From CAYVVD01 sp964454975 (GTDB taxonomy: Bacteria; Bacteroidota; Ignavibacteria; Kapaibacteriales; UBA2268), in NCBI GenBank assembly GCA_964454975.1, contig CAYVVD010000016.1:1-64000 (forward strand): 64,000 bases of DNA. The letters are read 5' to 3'. Positions within the stretch are counted from its first letter, which is position 1; each line of letters begins with the position of its first letter. A program made the position numbers and the translations under genes. Positions 61,595-64,000 of this stretch are shown here, piece by piece. The notes under the pieces are model-generated. The model ran no database searches, was not told where the DNA came from, and saw only the letters and a list, made by a program, of their open reading frames with translations.

Positions 61595-63709
61595 TTATGC
61601 ATTTGCTGTTTTGGGCTGGCCAAATCCAAAGTTTGTAGAACCGCCCGATGTAGAAATCTCGATTATTGCCCTAGATACCATAATACCTGTAAACAGCGTT
61701 CCAAAAATACCAATAATGAGTGTCAATGCGAATCCCTGGATGGGTCCGCTACCAAATGAATAAAGTATGATACCGGTGATACCGGTTGTTATGTTTGAAT
61801 CCACAATGGCACTTAAAGCTTTGCTGAATCCTTCGTCAATTGCTGAACGCAATGTCCTGCCATTAGATAATTCCTCCCGGATACGTTCAAATATCAGGAT
61901 GTTTGCATCCACCGCCATGCCTATTGTCAGGATGATACCTGCGATACCCGGAAGTGTTAAGGTGCCTTCGAGAGCAGATAAAACAGCAAGTACCAGAAGA
62001 ACGTTGAGCATAACCGCAAAGTCAGCGACCAGCCCACCTCGGGAATAGTAAATGAACATGTATAGTATCACAAGAATAAATGCAATACCGCTTGCAAACA
62101 GTCCACTGTTGATTGAGTCTTCTCCAAGCGAAGCTCCAACAACTCTCTCTTCGATTATTTTAACCGGAGCCTTCAAAGCGCCAGCTTTTAATACTATTTG
62201 AAGTAGATTGGCTTCTTCAAAGTTCGCCATGCCGGTTATCTGAGAGCTTCCGCCGGTAATCCTGTTTTGAACCACGGGGGCAGAATAAACTCTTTCATCG
62301 AGGACAATAGCTATTTGCTCGCCTACATTATTGCCTGTAATTACAGCCCAACGATCTGAACCTTCGTCATCCATAGACATGTTTACAACAGGCCTGCTTG
62401 TAGTAGGATCTAAAGTTGCAGTTGCATTTGTAATTGCTTCACCCGTCATTTCCGGTTCATCTTTAAGGATATAAATCTCGTAAACGTCGAATTCAGGATT
62501 TTCGCCGGTTTGTTTGTTTATAGGCTTGGCGCCTACTGCAATCTGAACATCTACAGGAAGAAACTGCTTAATATTTGCTCTTCTGAGAATATCTTCGAAC
62601 CTGGAGATGTCTTTCTTAAGTATCCTGAAGTAATAATTACCTTCAGGGAAATTAGCTATTTGATAACCAACATTTTGCAACTGCTGGCGAGGGCCTTGAG
62701 CGAAAAATGTAGAAAACATACTTGTGAACGGATGGTCTTTTAAGTAGGCTTCCTGCGCCTCTTTCTCACCCAGTCCGGCATATGGATCATTTATCGTGTC
62801 CGCCTTAGAAGTATCCGCAGCGACTGCAGTAGTGTCTTTTTTGCTTGTATCTGCTTCGGCCACGTCAACTTCAGTGCCCGTTTCAGATGTTGTATCAACT
62901 ACTGCTGAATCTGCCGGTTCCTCAATAATTTCTTCTTTGCCTGCGAGGAACTCGTCTATCTTTTTGAAAGCCCTTACGATTTTCTGGTCATTTTTCAGAA
63001 GTTTGAATTCGAGGCGAGCTGTAGTCTGAAGCAGCTTTCTCATTTCTGTTTCGTTAGTAACACCCGGTAGCTCAAGCAAAATACGCCTGCTTCCCTGAAC
63101 CTGGATATTAGGCTCCGAAACACCATACTTGTCAATTCTTTGTCTGATAACTTCTTTAGCCTGATCGATAGCCTGGTTGGCATTCTCTTCAAGCCTTTCA
63201 ATGATTTTTTCTTCAGACACATCTTTGAAATCAATGACATCGAAATATGAAATCAGTGATTTCCCTTTTGGCTTGGCAATTTTTTCGAAGTTTGCGTAGA
63301 AAACATCAATAGCAGCTTCTTCGGATTCGACCAAATCCTGCTCTGTCTTCTCAATAACTTCGAGGAAAGTTTCATCAATGGTCTCTTTTAATGCAGCTTC
63401 TTCTATGAGCTTGATTACATCAACTTCCAGAGTAACATACATGCCGCCCCTTAAGTCGAGACCAAGTTTCAGAGCGTTGTTTTTTGCATTCTGAAGGTCT
63501 TCGCCGTATGCATCATAAAATTCATCGATTCTGTTAATTGAGTCCTGAATTCCTTTTTCAGGATTTTTAGCTGCTATCTCTTTTGCTTCTGCAAGCGCCT
63601 TGTCTTCCTTTTCCTTTAGCTGTTCAGCCTGGTAAGTCGGATAAAGAACATATATTGCAAGCGCCAGTGGCAAAAGCACTAACAGGTACTTGCCTAAATT
63701 CTTCTTCAA
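61595..63709 (-). CDS. secD: Protein translocase subunit SecD
   Basis: 704 residues starting with TTG at 63709, supported by a strong ribosome site (63714-63721) and by the N-terminal membrane helix that begins there. It has the SecD landmarks LGLDLRGGMYVTLEV (about 82-96), LLELPGVTN, and the C-terminal membrane block with TIGMAVDANILIFERIREE. A polar stretch of about 60 residues (about 255-315), rich in Thr, Asp, Ala and Val, interrupts the periplasmic P1 domain and makes the protein longer than typical. It is the first gene of the secD-secF-STAS operon. Confidence 0.96.
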   Translation of the reverse strand: MKKNLGKYLLVLLPLALAIYVLYPTYQAEQLKEKEDKALAEAKEIAAKNPEKGIQDSINRIDEFYDAYGEDLQNAKNNALKLGLDLRGGMYVTLEVDVIKLIEEAALKETIDETFLEVIEKTEQDLVESEEAAIDVFYANFEKIAKPKGKSLISYFDVIDFKDVSEEKIIERLEENANQAIDQAKEVIRQRIDKYGVSEPNIQVQGSRRILLELPGVTNETEMRKLLQTTARLEFKLLKNDQKIVRAFKKIDEFLAGKEEIIEEPADSAVVDTTSETGTEVDVAEADTSKKDTTAVAADTSKADTINDPYAGLGEKEAQEAYLKDHPFTSMFSTFFAQGPRQQLQNVGYQIANFPEGNYYFRILKKDISRFEDILRRANIKQFLPVDVQIAVGAKPINKQTGENPEFDVYEIYILKDEPEMTGEAITNATATLDPTTSRPVVNMSMDDEGSDRWAVITGNNVGEQIAIVLDERVYSAPVVQNRITGGSSQITGMANFEEANLLQIVLKAGALKAPVKIIEERVVGASLGEDSINSGLFASGIAFILVILYMFIYYSRGGLVADFAVMLNVLLVLAVLSALEGTLTLPGIAGIILTIGMAVDANILIFERIREELSNGRTLRSAIDEGFSKALSAIVDSNITTGITGIILYSFGSGPIQGFALTLIIGIFGTLFTGIMVSRAIIEISTSGGSTNFGFGQPKTANA

Positions 63710-63713
63710 TTAT

Positions 63714-63721
63714 CTCCCTCC
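63714..63721 (-). promoter_or_regulatory. Strong Shine-Dalgarno site deciding the TTG start of secD
   Basis: On the minus strand GGAGGGAG ends four bases before the TTG (GGAGG spacing is seven bases). No ATG lies within the first helix, so this site fixes an unusual start codon for secD. Confidence 0.75.
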
Positions 63722-63788
63722 GGTAATTCAATCAATTCTTATGCAGCGTAATTTTTTAATAAATCGCTTAGTCAAAATTTTAGAAACA

Positions 63789-63820
63789 CAAAAATAGCTT
63801 TAATAAATCAAAATAACAAT
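63789..63820 (-). promoter_or_regulatory. Bacteroidetes-type promoter of secD
   Basis: On the minus strand, ATTG (63820-63817), 20 bases, then TATTTTTG (63796-63789), matching TTTG-N20-TAnnTTTG with one mismatch in the first box. The predicted start near 63782 leaves a leader of about 70 bases before the secD TTG. Confidence 0.55.
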
Positions 63821-63853
63821 GAAATTAAAATTTTGTTTCCGTTGGATATAGTA

Positions 63854-64000
63854 TTATTTCAGGAATATTGAGGCTTCAGGTCCAGGTGGGATATCGAATA
63901 TAATCCATAGTGCGAGGAAGGCACCCCATACTAGAAACAGGAAAAATGAATAGGGTAACAGTGAACCAACAAGCCTGCCAAAGCTCATTTCTTTATCATA
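63854..64000 (-). CDS. AbgT-family transporter, C-terminal end (partial)
   Basis: On the minus strand 48 codons are open from the window edge to a TAA at 63854-63856. The segment LVGSLLPYSFFLFLVWGAF, then LWIIFDIPPGPEA, resembles the end of p-aminobenzoyl-glutamate transporters of the AbgT family, where a L-P-Y-S helix is followed by a final helix and a G-x-P-x-G-P turn. AbgT proteins export or import folate breakdown products and some sulfonamides. The beginning is outside the window. secD begins 144 bases further along on the same strand, with its own promoter between. Confidence 0.55.
   Translation of the reverse strand, partial: YDKEMSFGRLVGSLLPYSFFLFLVWGAFLALWIIFDIPPGPEASIFLK

Noticed and set aside
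63773..63835. 10-base inverted repeat CAAAATTTTA/TAAAATTTTG around the secD promoter
   Set aside because: Each arm is itself nearly palindromic AT-rich sequence, so the match is probably compositional.
1..64000. CRISPR array, prophage, insertion sequence, toxin-antitoxin or known defence system
   Set aside because: No regularly spaced repeats, transposase, integrase or recognisable defence genes were seen on either strand.

Overview
The window is about 64 kb of bacterial chromosome and looks like the Bacteroidota/Chlorobiota (FCB) group, perhaps an Ignavibacteria- or Kapabacteria-like lineage. This placement is inferred from sequence signs. Six exported proteins end in type IX secretion (T9SS) type A sorting domains. 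A PorV/PorQ-family outer-membrane protein is present. At least two promoters fit the Bacteroidetes pattern TTTG-N19..21-TAnnTTTG. One gene matches the Bacteroidetes-type alternative GlmU. Unlike classic Bacteroides, several genes also carry good Shine-Dalgarno sequences. There is no prophage, insertion sequence, CRISPR array or tRNA gene, and most of the window is ordinary housekeeping DNA.

Layout. 1-3.8 kb: the end of an OmpA-like gene, then a large secreted von Willebrand A protein. 4.0-8.1 kb: a tight group with Nudix hydrolase, parA, parB, thioesterase, PorQ-like protein and a small secreted protein. 8.2-13.0 kb: a surface-glycan cassette with a GT2 transferase, CDP-glucose synthesis (rfbF), a short-chain reductase/epimerase, CDP-glucose 4,6-dehydratase (rfbG) and a sulfotransferase; the last four reading frames overlap in series. 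13.1-20.8 kb: a secreted T9SS protein, radC and cutA, a small membrane protein, the decayed tail of a T9SS substrate, a membrane glycosyltransferase and an M16 protease. 21-24.6 kb: carotenoid genes crtZ and a fused lycopene cyclase, facing a four-gene operon (LOG-family, J-domain, rhodanese, sigma-54 activator). 24.9-25.9 kb: an orphan regulator with two CI-like DNA-binding units, then a 346-bp gene-free stretch that holds a bidirectional terminator, two inverted repeats and one copy of an interspersed repeat.

25.9-32.2 kb: a six-gene minus-strand operon (DGK/polyprenol-kinase-like, anchored unknown, threonine aldolase, thioesterase, GH3, uvrB), divergent from ispE by 6 bp. 33.2-42.6 kb: glgA, an acyl-CoA ligase, a PNGase-F-like T9SS protein, an orphan sugar-binding lipoprotein, pyrG with a leader hairpin, and an FKBP lipoprotein. 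42.7-49.4 kb: a GlmU-like protein and four glycosyltransferases around the tmRNA gene ssrA. 49.5-57.9 kb: three large T9SS-exported enzymes, namely one chimera and two tandem arylsulfotransferase-like paralogues. 57.9-64 kb: hslO, purA, the secD-secF-STAS operon and the end of an AbgT-like transporter.

Functionally, the recurring theme is the cell surface. It covers sugar-nucleotide supply, glycosyl transfer, sulfation, Sec translocation (secDF) and T9SS export of large beta-rich proteins. The least explained items are the secreted arylsulfotransferase pair and the chimeric protein before it, the LOG/J/rhodanese/activator operon, the tandem CI-like regulator, the hairpins before pyrG and ssrA, and the interspersed 27-bp repeat.
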